DNA from: an uncultured Eubacteriales bacterium
Lineage (GTDB): Bacteria > Bacillota > Clostridia > Oscillospirales > Acutalibacteraceae
Direction: 5' to 3'
Assembly (NCBI GenBank): GCA_949422855.1
Contig: CASPLG010000003.1
Span: forward strand, 1-64,000
Length of the DNA stretch: 64,000 bases
Within the stretch, counting starts at the first letter, position 1. The number at the start of each line of letters is the position of its first letter. Below the pieces are notes generated by a model. It had not been told where the DNA came from, made no database searches, and was given only the letters and a program-made list of their open reading frames with translations. A program made the translations under genes and the position numbers. Positions 51,893 through 61,311 of the stretch are shown here, piece after piece.

Positions 51893-52387
51893 ATGCGTAT
51901 CGGGCAGGGTTATGATGTGCATCGTTTAGTTGAGGGCAGAAAGCTCATACTTGGCGGTGTAGAGGTTGCAAATGACAAGGGACTTTTGGGACATTCCGAT
52001 GCAGATGTACTGACTCACGCTGTAATTGATGCTATTTTAGGGGCGGCAAAACTCGGCAATATAGGCAAAATGTTCCCGGATGATGATGAGAGTTATAAAA
52101 ATGCCAACAGCTTAGAGCTTTTACAGAGGGCGTGCCGAGAGGCGGACAGGATCGGATATAAAATTATCAATATTGACAGTACAATAGTTGCACAAAAGCC
52201 CAAACTGATTGACTATATTGAGGGTATGGAAATAAATATCTCTTCTGTGTGCGGTATTCCGATTCAAAGAGTAAGTGTTAAGGCTAAAACAGAAGAGGGA
52301 CTTGGATTTACCGGCAGTCAGCGGGGGATATCTGCCTATGCGGTTTGTCTGATATCGGATGGGACGGGGAGAGAAAATTGGATATAA
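51893..52387 (+). CDS. ispF: 2-C-methyl-D-erythritol 2,4-cyclodiphosphate synthase
   Basis: IspF makes the cyclic diphosphate intermediate of the MEP isoprenoid pathway. The 164-residue protein starts RIGQGYDVHRL with the zinc ligands Asp and His, followed by LLGHSDADVLTHAVIDAILG, NIDSTIVAQKPK and KAKTEEGLGFTG. ATG 51893 immediately follows the tatD stop codon. The last ten bases overlap the cinA-like gene. Other MEP genes are not in the window. Confidence 0.96.
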   Translation: MRIGQGYDVHRLVEGRKLILGGVEVANDKGLLGHSDADVLTHAVIDAILGAAKLGNIGKMFPDDDESYKNANSLELLQRACREADRIGYKIINIDSTIVAQKPKLIDYIEGMEINISSVCGIPIQRVSVKAKTEEGLGFTGSQRGISAYAVCLISDGTGRENWI

Positions 52388-52851
52388 GAGAAGTTATATT
52401 GAGACTTGCAGAAAGAAATAAAACAATTTCTGTTATGGAGTCGTGCACAGGAGGAGGACTTTGCAATGAAATTACGAACATTGAAGGTGCTTCGCAGGTA
52501 TTTAAGTTTGGGGCTGTAACGTATTGCAATGAATATAAGGTAAAGCTTGGTGTCAGTAGGTATACGATAGAGAAATTTGGGGTTTACAGTGCAGAAACTG
52601 CGAGAGAGATGAGTAAAGCGATATCTGAATTTGCCGGTGCGGATTATGGAATAGGGGTGACAGGAAAACTAAATTGTAAAGATACGGAAAATCCCGAGGG
52701 GAGGAATAATGCTGTTTATATAAGTTTGTGTGACGGTGCCGGCAGTAGGTTTTACGGTTTATGTATAAGGGTGAATTCCCATGAAAGAAAAAAGAATAAG
52801 GCGAAAGTGATTGAACAAATTGGCTGCCTTATGGTAAATAATATACTGTGA
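52378..52851 (+). CDS. CinA C-terminal domain protein (nicotinamide-nucleotide amidase-like)
   Basis: The protein (about 157 residues) is the stand-alone C-terminal CinA domain, which in several bacteria deamidates NMN for NAD recycling. Motifs are MESCTGGGLCNEIT, VTYCNEYKVKLGV and GIGVTGKLN. The N-terminal molybdopterin-binding-like half of full CinA is absent. I use TTG 52378 (GGGGAG upstream); it overlaps ispF by ten bases. The usual AGP(GG) loop after GVTG is replaced by GKLN, so activity is uncertain. Confidence 0.82.
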   Translation: MDIREVILRLAERNKTISVMESCTGGGLCNEITNIEGASQVFKFGAVTYCNEYKVKLGVSRYTIEKFGVYSAETAREMSKAISEFAGADYGIGVTGKLNCKDTENPEGRNNAVYISLCDGAGSRFYGLCIRVNSHERKKNKAKVIEQIGCLMVNNIL

Positions 52852-52969
52852 GATGGGACTTGAAATGCTAGATAATTATAATAAGTTACGACTGAGTTGT
52901 TAATAAGTGATTTTATTAGATGCATTTTTCGAAATAATATGGGAAAAGTAATGATTTTTAAATAATATC

Positions 52970-52998
52970 TTACAAATTAACAGATAAATTGATATAAT
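52970..52998 (+). promoter_or_regulatory. Promoter of azlCD
   Basis: TTACAA (52970-52975) and a perfect TATAAT (52993-52998) are 17 bases apart, 57 bases before azlC. Confidence 0.65.
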
Positions 52999-53054
52999 AA
53001 TAAAAATACTTAGAATGGTATTTGTTTTATTTAGTTTTTAAGGAGGAATAGTTA

Positions 53055-53789
53055 GTGGAGAACACTGAGGTAAATGCGGCTCCCGGATTCAAGGAAGGCC
53101 TGAAGGACGGGATACCGATAGCTCTGGGATATCTTCCTATTGCTTTTGCGTTTGGAGTAGCCGCAACTAAGGCGAGGTTTTTACTTTGGCTGACGGAACT
53201 TATGGGGGCACTGCTTTATACAGGTTCCGGTCAGTTTGCGATACTGAACTTGATACAAGGCGGGGAAACTGTTTTATTTACATACGCGCTTACAATATTT
53301 GTTGTAAACTGCAGGTACATATTGTTGTCGTTATCATTTAGTCAGAGAATTGACCCGAACATGAGCACACTGCAGAGAATGCTTTTTGGTTTTTTCAATA
53401 CCGATGAATTGTTTGCGGTGGCGATACAGCAAAAGGGAAAAATTAAAGCATCTTACCTTTTTGGAATGACAGTATTTCCATATATAAGTTGGCTTGTCGG
53501 TACGATAGTTGGTTGTTTGTTCACGAATATAATGCCAATGTCTGTGGCGGTTGCGATGGGTATCGTTCCCTTTGCGATGTACATAGCTACAATTATTCCT
53601 CCGGCGAGGAAATCGAAGCCTATTTTTTGGGTAATTGTGATGTCGGTGATACTGAGTATAGTGCTGGAGTGCACCCCATTTATCAGGGGCATTCTTTCGG
53701 CCGGATGGATTATAATCATATGTGCGGTGGTTGCATCTGTAATAGGAGCGATTATGTTCCCCATTGACGAAGAGGAGGATGATAAGTAA
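53055..53789 (+). CDS. azlC: Branched-chain amino acid exporter, AzlC subunit
   Basis: AzlC is the large subunit of a two-component exporter of branched-chain amino acids or their analogues. The 244-residue membrane protein has GLKDGIPIALGYLPIAFAFG at the start and LMGALLYTGSGQFAILNLI, both AzlC landmarks. Start GTG 53055 follows AAGGAGG. It overlaps azlD by one base, so the two subunits are coupled. No Lrp-type regulator is adjacent. Confidence 0.92.
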   Translation: MENTEVNAAPGFKEGLKDGIPIALGYLPIAFAFGVAATKARFLLWLTELMGALLYTGSGQFAILNLIQGGETVLFTYALTIFVVNCRYILLSLSFSQRIDPNMSTLQRMLFGFFNTDELFAVAIQQKGKIKASYLFGMTVFPYISWLVGTIVGCLFTNIMPMSVAVAMGIVPFAMYIATIIPPARKSKPIFWVIVMSVILSIVLECTPFIRGILSAGWIIIICAVVASVIGAIMFPIDEEEDDK

Positions 53790-54112
53790 TGAACTATCAG
53801 CAATTACTTGTTATTATTTTTATTGTAGCTATAGTTATGTATTTGATGAGAATGCTGCCACTTGTTTTTTGCAAGGGAAAGATTAAAAATAGGTTTTTAC
53901 AGTCCTTCTTGTTTTACGTTCCATATGCGGTGCTTACATCGATGACCATACCTGAAGTTTTCAGTTCCACTGGGGGGGTTATATCTGCGACACTTGGGTT
54001 TTTGGTAGCGGTGGGGCTTGCCTATTTTGGTCAAGGATTATTGGTAGTTGCACTGTCTTCAACGGTAGTTGTGTTTGTGGTTAATCAGTTAGCGGCATTT
54101 TTTAAATTCTGA
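53789..54112 (+). CDS. azlD: Branched-chain amino acid exporter, AzlD subunit
   Basis: AzlD is the small partner of AzlC. It has 107 residues and four membrane segments, with the family's YLMRMLPLVF opening and FLFYVPYAVLTSMTIPEVF. ATG 53789 lies on the last base of azlC. The 230 bases after it hold no supported gene, only a hairpin belonging to the opposing gene. Confidence 0.9.
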   Translation: MNYQQLLVIIFIVAIVMYLMRMLPLVFCKGKIKNRFLQSFLFYVPYAVLTSMTIPEVFSSTGGVISATLGFLVAVGLAYFGQGLLVVALSSTVVVFVVNQLAAFFKF

Positions 54113-54292
54113 TTTTTGCATTAATTATAAAAATAGACAATGAATCTAATTTTTGTGATTACAGTTTCTGATAATACAATTATTAGGTTTATTTTTTTAT
54201 TAATATTCAGGCTTATTGGCGGGTGTGTCGGGGCGAAGAACGCAAAAAGTTTTGTGGTAGATACCATATTTTTATTTGGGGCAAAAACCTGC

Positions 54293-54320
54293 GAAAAACC
54301 ATCTGTTATATTCCGATGGT
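54293..54320 (-). terminator. Intrinsic terminator of the 54346 gene
   Basis: On the minus strand ACCATC (54320-54315) pairs with GATGGT (54303-54298), followed by TTTTT, 26 bases after the stop codon. Confidence 0.6.
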
Positions 54321-54345
54321 CTTCTGCTTATGGATAAAAATCGTA

Positions 54346-54825
54346 TTATATTAACCTTTTAAGTGGGGTTGGAACTTTGCCGGAACTCTTTAATTTTGCC
54401 CATTCGGATTTACTTATAAATATTCCTGTCTGCAACATTGTTTCTGGAACTGAGATGGAGGTGTTTGCTCTTCTATATCTAAAATATTTAGGGAACATAA
54501 CATCAAATAACTTGAGTGCAGACTCATTTTTCGATTTTACTTCGTCAAACCTAACGCAGCCGGAATTTATAAACTTTTTTAGGTCTTCAGCTCTCAAATC
54601 CCTACCAATAATATCTATATGATTTTTTTTAGAATATTTACTCATATATACGGAATCCCGATCATAATGCAAAGAATCGCCCTGATTATCACAACGCTTG
54701 TAAATAAAGCATATTACATCGCCACTATAAAGGGCTCTTCTGCCGGTTCCTTTCTGATGACTTTCCGCATCCTCGAATAAATCGACAACGTCAGGCGAAG
54801 CATAGTAAAATAAAATGTTATTCAT
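54346..54825 (-). CDS. Protein of unknown function
   Basis: I do not recognise this 159-residue soluble protein. It is basic and tyrosine-rich, with no signal peptide or membrane segment, and contains short stretches such as FYYASPDVVDLFED, RRALYSGDVICFIYK and FPKYFRYRRANTSISVP. Only two cysteines are present. ATG 54825 has GGAG nine bases upstream; an ATG three codons earlier overlaps that site. It stands alone between azlD and the divergent parE promoter, with its own terminator, which supports it being a real, independently expressed gene. Confidence 0.65.
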   Translation of the reverse strand: MNNILFYYASPDVVDLFEDAESHQKGTGRRALYSGDVICFIYKRCDNQGDSLHYDRDSVYMSKYSKKNHIDIIGRDLRAEDLKKFINSGCVRFDEVKSKNESALKLFDVMFPKYFRYRRANTSISVPETMLQTGIFISKSEWAKLKSSGKVPTPLKRLI

Positions 54826-54907
54826 AATAATCATCTCCTAAAAATTGAATTACTCAACTATTATAACAAATAATACGTCAAATGCCTATATTTAAGTGAT
54901 AAAAAAA

Positions 54908-54936
54908 TTGACATTTTACATCATAATATGTATAAT
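54908..54936 (+). promoter_or_regulatory. Consensus promoter of parE-parC
   Basis: A perfect TTGACA (54908-54913) and a perfect TATAAT (54931-54936) are 17 bases apart, about 100 bases before parE. Confidence 0.8.
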
Positions 54937-55038
54937 TATGCATTGACATTATAGCTGTGTTTAGAATATCTGATATTCAAACGTAAAAGGATATGTGTAT
55001 AATATTAAGAGGTTCATTTTTGATAGGAGCGAATTTGT

Positions 55039-57015
55039 ATGAGTAACAGTTATGATAATGAGAGTATATCTTCGCTTAAGGGTGCTGACAGAGTAAGGAA
55101 GCGTCCTGCAGTGATATTTGGCTCTGATGGAATAGAAGGATGCGAACATTCTGTTTTTGAGATAATTTCCAATTCTATTGATGAGGCTCGTGAGGGCTAT
55201 GGTAAGACAATAAAAGTTACCAAATATCAAGATAATTCAATAGAGATTGAGGATTTCGGCAGAGGTATACCTGTTGATTTCAACAAAAATGAGAATAAAT
55301 TCAACTGGGAGCTGGTATTTTGTGAGCTTTATGCCGGGGGAAAATACAACAATCGTGATTCTCAAAACTATGAATATTCACTTGGGCTTAATGGTCTGGG
55401 ATTATGTTCAACGCAGTACTCCTCCGAGTATATGGATGTAGATATTCGCAGGGACGGGATGAGATATACTCTGCACTTTGAAAAAGGCGAAAATATTGGT
55501 GGTTTGAAGAAAGAGAAGTACAATGGGAAGGATACCGGGACTAAAATCAGGTGGAAGCCTGATATAGAGGTATTTACTGATATAAATATACCCGAAGAAT
55601 ATTTTATTGATATGATAAAAAGGCAGTCTGTAGTAAACGCGGGTATAGATTTTATATTCAGAAGCGAAGAGAACGGTAAATTCAGAGAACGTGAGTTTAA
55701 ATATGAAAACGGAATTGCGGACTACGTTAAAGAGATGGTCGGAGAGGATACGCTCACACCGGTACAAAGTTGGAAATCCGAGAAAATGGTGAGGGACAGA
55801 GACGACAAACCGGAATATAAAACTAAAATTGAAGTTGCACTGACATTTTCAAACAAATTTCACATGGCAGAATATTATCATAATTCCAGCTGGCTTGAAC
55901 ATGGAGGTGCTCCGGAAAAGGCGGTAAGAAGTGCGTTTGTTTCACAGGTTGATTCCTATATAAAACAGTCGGGGAAGTACAACAAAAATGAAAGTAAAAT
56001 TACATTTGCAGATGTAGAAGATTGCTTGGTAATAGTTATATCGTCATTTTCCAGTGTGACGTCCTACGAGAACCAGACGAAAAAATCAATTACTAACAGA
56101 GGGATACAAGATGCAATAACGGAAACCTTAAAGCATTTTTTGGAAGTATATTTTACGGAAAATCCCTTAGATGCGGATAAGATTTGCGGTCAGATATTAG
56201 TGAATAAGAGAAGCCGTGAGGATGCTGAAAAAACGAGGCTGAATTTAAAAAAGAAACTCACAGGGAATATGGATATGACCAGCAGGATAGCGAAGTTTGT
56301 GGACTGCAGAAGTAAAGATGTAAAGGTACGTGAACTTTTTATTGTGGAGGGGGATTCGGCGTTAGGAGCATGTAAGCAGGCGAGAGACCCTGATTTTCAG
56401 GCAATAATTCCGATAAGAGGGAAAATCCTTAATTGTCTAAAATCAGATTATGGTAAAATCTTCAAAAACGATATAATCATAGATCTGATAAAAGTTTTAG
56501 GCTGTGGTGTACAAGTTAAGCCATCCAAGGCGAATAAGGATGTTTACTCTTTTGACATAAACCTTCTGAGATGGAGCAAGATTATTCTGTGTACGGATGC
56601 CGATGTGGACGGTTTTCAGATAAGAACCCTTCTTTTAACCATGTTGTACAGACTTACCCCCAAGCTCATTACGGAGGGTAAGGTTTTCATTGCAGAGTCG
56701 CCGCTTTACGAAATAAATACCAAAAATGAGACGTATTTTGCTTACAACGAGGAGGAAAAAGAAAAATTTTTAAATAAAATAGGTAATGACAAATATACTA
56801 TACAGAGGTCGAAGGGATTAGGTGAAAACGAACCTGACATGATGAGTTTAACGACCATGAACCCTTCTACGAGGAGGCTGATAAAAGTAATGCCGGAAGA
56901 AAATAGAAAAACATCGAAAATATTTAATACTTTACTTGGTGATGACTTGCCGGGAAGGAAAAAATATATAATAGAAAATGGACATTTATATCTTGCCGCA
57001 GCGGATGTAAGCTGA
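55039..57015 (+). CDS. parE: Type IIA topoisomerase subunit B, divergent ParE/GyrB
   Basis: This is the ATPase subunit of a topoisomerase IV-like enzyme that decatenates or relaxes DNA. It has the GHKL fold (FEIISNSIDEA), the QTK loop (YENQTKKSITN) and the TOPRIM domain with VEGDSALGACK, IPIRGKILN and CTDADVDGFQIRTLL, then RSKGLGENEPDMM. It differs from canonical GyrB/ParE: RKRPAVIFGSDGIEG replaces the usual RKRPGMYIGS, and EDFGRGIPVD has Phe where Asn is normal. The ATPase-essential Glu/Asp/Asn and TOPRIM acids appear intact. A second, canonical gyrase is presumably elsewhere in the genome. Confidence 0.9.
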   Translation: MSNSYDNESISSLKGADRVRKRPAVIFGSDGIEGCEHSVFEIISNSIDEAREGYGKTIKVTKYQDNSIEIEDFGRGIPVDFNKNENKFNWELVFCELYAGGKYNNRDSQNYEYSLGLNGLGLCSTQYSSEYMDVDIRRDGMRYTLHFEKGENIGGLKKEKYNGKDTGTKIRWKPDIEVFTDINIPEEYFIDMIKRQSVVNAGIDFIFRSEENGKFREREFKYENGIADYVKEMVGEDTLTPVQSWKSEKMVRDRDDKPEYKTKIEVALTFSNKFHMAEYYHNSSWLEHGGAPEKAVRSAFVSQVDSYIKQSGKYNKNESKITFADVEDCLVIVISSFSSVTSYENQTKKSITNRGIQDAITETLKHFLEVYFTENPLDADKICGQILVNKRSREDAEKTRLNLKKKLTGNMDMTSRIAKFVDCRSKDVKVRELFIVEGDSALGACKQARDPDFQAIIPIRGKILNCLKSDYGKIFKNDIIIDLIKVLGCGVQVKPSKANKDVYSFDINLLRWSKIILCTDADVDGFQIRTLLLTMLYRLTPKLITEGKVFIAESPLYEINTKNETYFAYNEEEKEKFLNKIGNDKYTIQRSKGLGENEPDMMSLTTMNPSTRRLIKVMPEENRKTSKIFNTLLGDDLPGRKKYIIENGHLYLAAADVS

Positions 57016-57045
57016 TAGATTTATTAAGGGAGGAGGAGAGAAGGT

Positions 57046-59280
57046 ATGAAAAGGAAGAAAAATAATGTCAGTAAGAATATTTCTAAAACGCATGGGGTCA
57101 TAGAGGGTGCGGGAGAAGTTATAGAGCAGAAAATAGTAAATACAATTAAGGAAAATTATATGCCATATGCCATGAGCGTTATTATGTCCAGGGCGATACC
57201 CGAGATAGACGGATTTAAGCCCTCTCACAGGAAACTTCTTTATACCATGTATAAAATGGGGCTGCTTGAGTCGGCGAGAACTAAATCGGCAAATATCGTA
57301 GGTCAAACGATGAAACTTAATCCCCACGGTGACAGTGCGATATACGATACGATGGTTCGCCTGAGCAGGGGACATGAGGCTCTTCTACACCCTTATGTGG
57401 ATTCTAAAGGAAATTTCGGAAAATTTTATTCAAGGGATATGGCATATGCAGCGTCGAGATATACTGAAGCTAAGTTAGACAGCATATGCACTGAACTTTT
57501 TAAAGACATAGAGAAAAACACGGTGAATTTCGTTGACAATTACGATAACACACTAAAAGAACCGGTACTGCTGCCGGCGAGTTATCCTTCGATTCTTGTC
57601 AATGCAAATACAGGTATAGCGGTTGGGATGGCAAGTTCAATATGTCCGTTTAACTTGAAAGAGGTCTGCAATACCGCAATACAGCTTATAAAGAATGAAA
57701 AACATAATATTTTAAAAACCCTAATCGCACCTGATTTTCCAGGGGGCGGACATATAATATATGATGAAGATAAAATCAAAGAGATATACAAAACGGGGAA
57801 GGGCGGAATAAAAATTCGTTCACGCTATGTCTATGATAAGGAAGAACACTGCATAGATATAAACAGCATTCCTCCGACCACCACAAGTGAGGCTATAATT
57901 GAAAAAGTAATAGATTTGGTAAAGGCGGGAAAAGCAAAAGAGATTTCAGATATTAGGGATGAAACGGGAATAAACGGTTTAAAAATAACCATAGATTTAA
58001 AGCGAGGATTCGATCCGGATAAACTTATGAATAAACTTTTTAGATTCACCCCTTTGGAGGATACTTTTTCTTGTAATTTTAATATTTTGGTCAAGGAAAC
58101 GCCAAAAGTTATGGGTGTGCGGGAGATATTCAAAGAGTGGACACTGTTTCGTGAAGAATGTATAATCAGAAGGACTGAATTTGATTTAAACAAGAAAAAA
58201 GACAAACTGCATTTACTTTATGGACTCAGATGTATACTTCTGGATATAGATAAAGCTATTTCTGTAATCAGGGACACAAAAGAGGAAAGTATGGTAGTTC
58301 CGAATCTTATGGATGCCTTTTCGATTGACCGTATACAGGCGGAGTACGTAGCCGAAGTAAAACTTAGGCATTTAAACCGGGAATATATACTCAAAAGGAC
58401 AAGCGAAACTAACCGTTTAGAGGAAGAAATCAAGGATTTAGATGATATACTGAATAACAAATCCAGAATTGATGAGATAATCATAGATGAGCTGGAGGAA
58501 GTGGCACGGACATATGGAAAGCCGAGAAAAAGCATACTGATATATCCCGAGCAAATCGCTGATGAAGAACAAGAGGAGGACATTCCTGATTATCCTGTAA
58601 CATTTTTCTTTACGAGGGAGGGCTACTTTAAGAAAATCACGCCTCAGTCTCTGAGGATGAACAGTGAGCACAGGCTTAAGGAAGGCGACAGCATTATAGA
58701 AAGCGTTGAAGGGAGCAATAGTTCTGATTTGCTGTTCTTTTCCAATAAGGCGAGGGTATATAAAATGAAGGGAAGCTCATTTCCCGATAATAAATCCAGC
58801 GTATTGGGAGAGTTTATTGGGGCAAAAGTTTCGGCTGACGAGGATGAAAAAATTGTATACATGGCTGTGACCAAGGATTATAAAGGGTTTATGCTGTTTT
58901 TCTTTGAAGACGGCAGAGCTGCGAAAATAGATATGAAGTCATATTTTACTAAAACCAACAGAAAAAAGTTGGTAAATGCTTTTAGTGACAAATCAAAACT
59001 GGTCAAATGCTTTTATCTTAGTGAGGACAAAGACTTTCTTGTTTTATCCTCATCAGGGAAGGCGGTAATTTTTAATAGTGAATTATTAAGTTTAAAATCT
59101 CTGAAGAGCACTCAAGGCGTGCATGTTATGAACCTAAAAAAAGGGTACAGGATTATAGATATACAAGAGGTTAAAGATACAAATAAATCTAATAATCAAA
59201 GATACAAGGTTAAGAAAATACCGGCCTCAGGCTATGTGTATTCTTCTGACCGAGAGCAAGCAGAGCAGTTGAGATTTTAG
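57046..59280 (+). CDS. parC: Type IIA topoisomerase subunit A, divergent ParC
   Basis: ParC carries the DNA-cleaving tyrosine. The breakage-reunion domain shows YAMSVIMSRAIPEIDGFKP, SANIVGQTMKLNPHGDSAIY (quinolone-determining region) and AASRYTEAKL with the catalytic Tyr, then GIAVGMASSICPFNL. A coiled-coil tower (about residues 370-470) and a C-terminal part with degenerate beta-pinwheel blades follow (744 residues). It follows parE by 30 bases behind GGGAGGAGG, forming one operon. The pair belongs to the same divergent group. Confidence 0.92.
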   Translation: MKRKKNNVSKNISKTHGVIEGAGEVIEQKIVNTIKENYMPYAMSVIMSRAIPEIDGFKPSHRKLLYTMYKMGLLESARTKSANIVGQTMKLNPHGDSAIYDTMVRLSRGHEALLHPYVDSKGNFGKFYSRDMAYAASRYTEAKLDSICTELFKDIEKNTVNFVDNYDNTLKEPVLLPASYPSILVNANTGIAVGMASSICPFNLKEVCNTAIQLIKNEKHNILKTLIAPDFPGGGHIIYDEDKIKEIYKTGKGGIKIRSRYVYDKEEHCIDINSIPPTTTSEAIIEKVIDLVKAGKAKEISDIRDETGINGLKITIDLKRGFDPDKLMNKLFRFTPLEDTFSCNFNILVKETPKVMGVREIFKEWTLFREECIIRRTEFDLNKKKDKLHLLYGLRCILLDIDKAISVIRDTKEESMVVPNLMDAFSIDRIQAEYVAEVKLRHLNREYILKRTSETNRLEEEIKDLDDILNNKSRIDEIIIDELEEVARTYGKPRKSILIYPEQIADEEQEEDIPDYPVTFFFTREGYFKKITPQSLRMNSEHRLKEGDSIIESVEGSNSSDLLFFSNKARVYKMKGSSFPDNKSSVLGEFIGAKVSADEDEKIVYMAVTKDYKGFMLFFFEDGRAAKIDMKSYFTKTNRKKLVNAFSDKSKLVKCFYLSEDKDFLVLSSSGKAVIFNSELLSLKSLKSTQGVHVMNLKKGYRIIDIQEVKDTNKSNNQRYKVKKIPASGYVYSSDREQAEQLRF

Positions 59281-59305
59281 TTTAAAAATAAGGAGTTTAT
59301 TTCAA

Positions 59306-60472
59306 ATGAAGAGAGTTTTTCTTATAGTATTGGACAGTTTTGGAATTGGGGAAATGCCGGACGCCGGAGTTTACGGTGATGAAGGCAGTAATACGTTGGC
59401 GGCGTGTATGAAGAGCGAATATATAGACATCCCGAATATGAGAAATTTGGGGCTGTTCAATATAGACGGTGTTACATGTGGTGAGAAGTGTGTAAATCCC
59501 CTTGGAAGTTTTGCACGTATGAAGGAAGCATCAAAGGGTAAGGACACCACAACCGGACATTGGGAAATTGCGGGAATACGTTCGGATATGCCAATGCCGA
59601 CGTTTCCGAATGGGTTTGCGGATGAAATTATTAAAGAGTTTGAGTCTGTCACGGGGAGAAAAGTGCTTTGCAACAAACCGTATTCGGGTACAGAGGTTAT
59701 TAAAGACTACGGTAGGGAGAGCGTAGAAACGGGGGCACTTATAGTTTATACTTCTGCGGACAGCGTATTTCAGATAGCTGCGCATGAGGATATAGTGCCA
59801 AGAGAAGAACTTTATAATTACTGCAGGCAGGCTCGTAAGATATTAGATGGGCAATATGCTGTAGGAAGAGTGATTGCCAGACCGTTTTGCGGAAAATATC
59901 CGAATTTTAAGAGGACGTCGGGGAGACATGATTTTTCACTTGAACCTCCCGGAAAAACCATGCTGGATTTGATTAGTGAAAATGGTAAGAGTGTCATTGG
60001 AGTAGGGAAAATATATGATATTTTTGCAGGTAAGGGGATAACGGAAAAAGTTTTCACGGTGAATAATGAAGACGGAATAGAGAAAATGCTTCAATATGAA
60101 AAGAAAGACTTTGAGGGATTGTGTTTTGTAAACTTAGTTGATTTTGACATGCTTTACGGTCATAGAAACGACGTGGACGGGTATGCAAAAGCACTGTCTT
60201 ATTTCGATAAAAAGATACCTGAAATACAAAAATACATGCAGAAGGAGGACATAATTATAATTACCGCAGACCACGGATGCGACCCATCCACAATTTCTAC
60301 GGATCATTCCAGAGAATACACGCCAATGCTTATATTTGGCGACAAAATAAAACCGAATATTAATCTGGGAACACGCAAGACATTCTCAGATATTTCCGCT
60401 ACGGTGCTGGGATATTTAGGTATAGAAAACACGTTAGAGGGGGAGTCATTTCTTTCGGAATTGGGGGCATAA
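59306..60472 (+). CDS. deoB: Phosphopentomutase
   Basis: DeoB interconverts ribose-1-phosphate and ribose-5-phosphate (and the deoxy forms), linking nucleoside breakdown to the pentose pathway. Of alkaline-phosphatase fold, it has VLDSFGIGEMPDAGVYGDEG, GKDTTTGHWEIAG with the phosphothreonine region, DMLYGHRND and ITADHGCDPS at the metal sites. 388 residues is normal. It heads the run deoB - YczE-like - YczE-like - deoD - PnrA-like receptor, whose products act on nucleosides. Confidence 0.96.
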   Translation: MKRVFLIVLDSFGIGEMPDAGVYGDEGSNTLAACMKSEYIDIPNMRNLGLFNIDGVTCGEKCVNPLGSFARMKEASKGKDTTTGHWEIAGIRSDMPMPTFPNGFADEIIKEFESVTGRKVLCNKPYSGTEVIKDYGRESVETGALIVYTSADSVFQIAAHEDIVPREELYNYCRQARKILDGQYAVGRVIARPFCGKYPNFKRTSGRHDFSLEPPGKTMLDLISENGKSVIGVGKIYDIFAGKGITEKVFTVNNEDGIEKMLQYEKKDFEGLCFVNLVDFDMLYGHRNDVDGYAKALSYFDKKIPEIQKYMQKEDIIIITADHGCDPSTISTDHSREYTPMLIFGDKIKPNINLGTRKTFSDISATVLGYLGIENTLEGESFLSELGA

Positions 60473-60473
60473 G

Positions 60474-61112
60474 ATGTGTAAACATAGCTTGAGCAAAGAG
60501 GATACAATATACATAAAAAAAGTTATCATATGTACGTTTAGCATAGTACTGCTTGGATTTGGTGTTGCTCTAAACACGAGGGCTATGCTTGGAAATGACC
60601 CCATAACGGTTTTTTATGAGGGATTTGGATTGAAAACCGGAGTTAATATGGGACTAGCAGCAAATATTGTAAGTGCTATATTAGTTGTGGCGGTGTTTTT
60701 ACTTGATAGACACTACATAAACGTCGGAACACTGATATATGCTGCAGTTCTGGGGTTATCAATAACATATTCTCTGAGTTTATATGATTCTCTTAATATT
60801 CCATATACTTTAATGAACAGAGTTATAACAGTTTTAATAGGGTACACCATATCGACTACCGCCGTCGGAGCCTTTGTTGCGATAGACATAGGGATTGACC
60901 CATGGATGGCGTCTGCGATAATAATAGGTAAAAAACTTGATAAACCATTTGGTCTGGTTAAGGCATGCATAGATGTGAGTATGCTTATAATTGGATATTT
61001 CATGGGGGGTACTGTCGGAGTTATGACATTTGTATCTGCAATTCTCGGAGGACCGGCAGTTCAGAAAATTTCCGAATTTCTTGACAAGGTGTTTGCCAAA
61101 ATGGTAGAATAG
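60474..61112 (+). CDS. YczE/YyaS-family membrane protein, copy 1
   Basis: The protein (212 residues) has five membrane segments and resembles the YczE/YyaS/YitT group of uncharacterised membrane proteins: [24 protein letters not shown] at the start, [53 protein letters not shown] at the end. ATG 60474 begins right after the deoB stop. A close tandem copy is at 61312-61947. Lying between deoB and deoD, it may be a nucleoside or nucleobase transporter (inference from context only). Confidence 0.75.
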   Translation: MCKHSLSKEDTIYIKKVIICTFSIVLLGFGVALNTRAMLGNDPITVFYEGFGLKTGVNMGLAANIVSAILVVAVFLLDRHYINVGTLIYAAVLGLSITYSLSLYDSLNIPYTLMNRVITVLIGYTISTTAVGAFVAIDIGIDPWMASAIIIGKKLDKPFGLVKACIDVSMLIIGYFMGGTVGVMTFVSAILGGPAVQKISEFLDKVFAKMVE

Positions 61113-61114
61113 GT

Positions 61115-61245
61115 CAGTAAAAAGTTAATTGATTTTAACTGCGATTTTATTATATTATTATATCCTTATATTCTATGAAGGGACAGTATGTCTGGAACAG
61201 GTAGGATTCTCATCCTTTGGCGGGTTCTTCCGGGATGACCGGAGC
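61115..61245 (+). pseudogene. deoD: Decayed 5' end of a second deoD
   Basis: The bases after copy 1 align with those after copy 2. Shared stretches are TTGATTTT..., GATTTTAT..TTATTATT, then AGGGACA.TATGTCT (start codon region) and GGCGGGTTCTTC. In the intact deoD this is the ribosome site, the ATG at 62007 and codons 10-14. Here the ATG would be at 61188, but the frame is lost and a stop follows. The rest of the gene is gone. This shows that a yczE-like/deoD unit was duplicated and the first deoD later decayed. Confidence 0.7.
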
Positions 61246-61311
61246 TGTGATTTAAATACTGAGGTACAGGAAATATTTTAAGAGGAGAATTGTTTTTTTC
61301 GGAGGCATTAG

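Noticed and set aside
54140..54337. 65-codon plus-strand ORF downstream of azlD
   Set aside because: No ribosome site, and it runs across the terminator of the opposing gene. The sequence looks non-coding.
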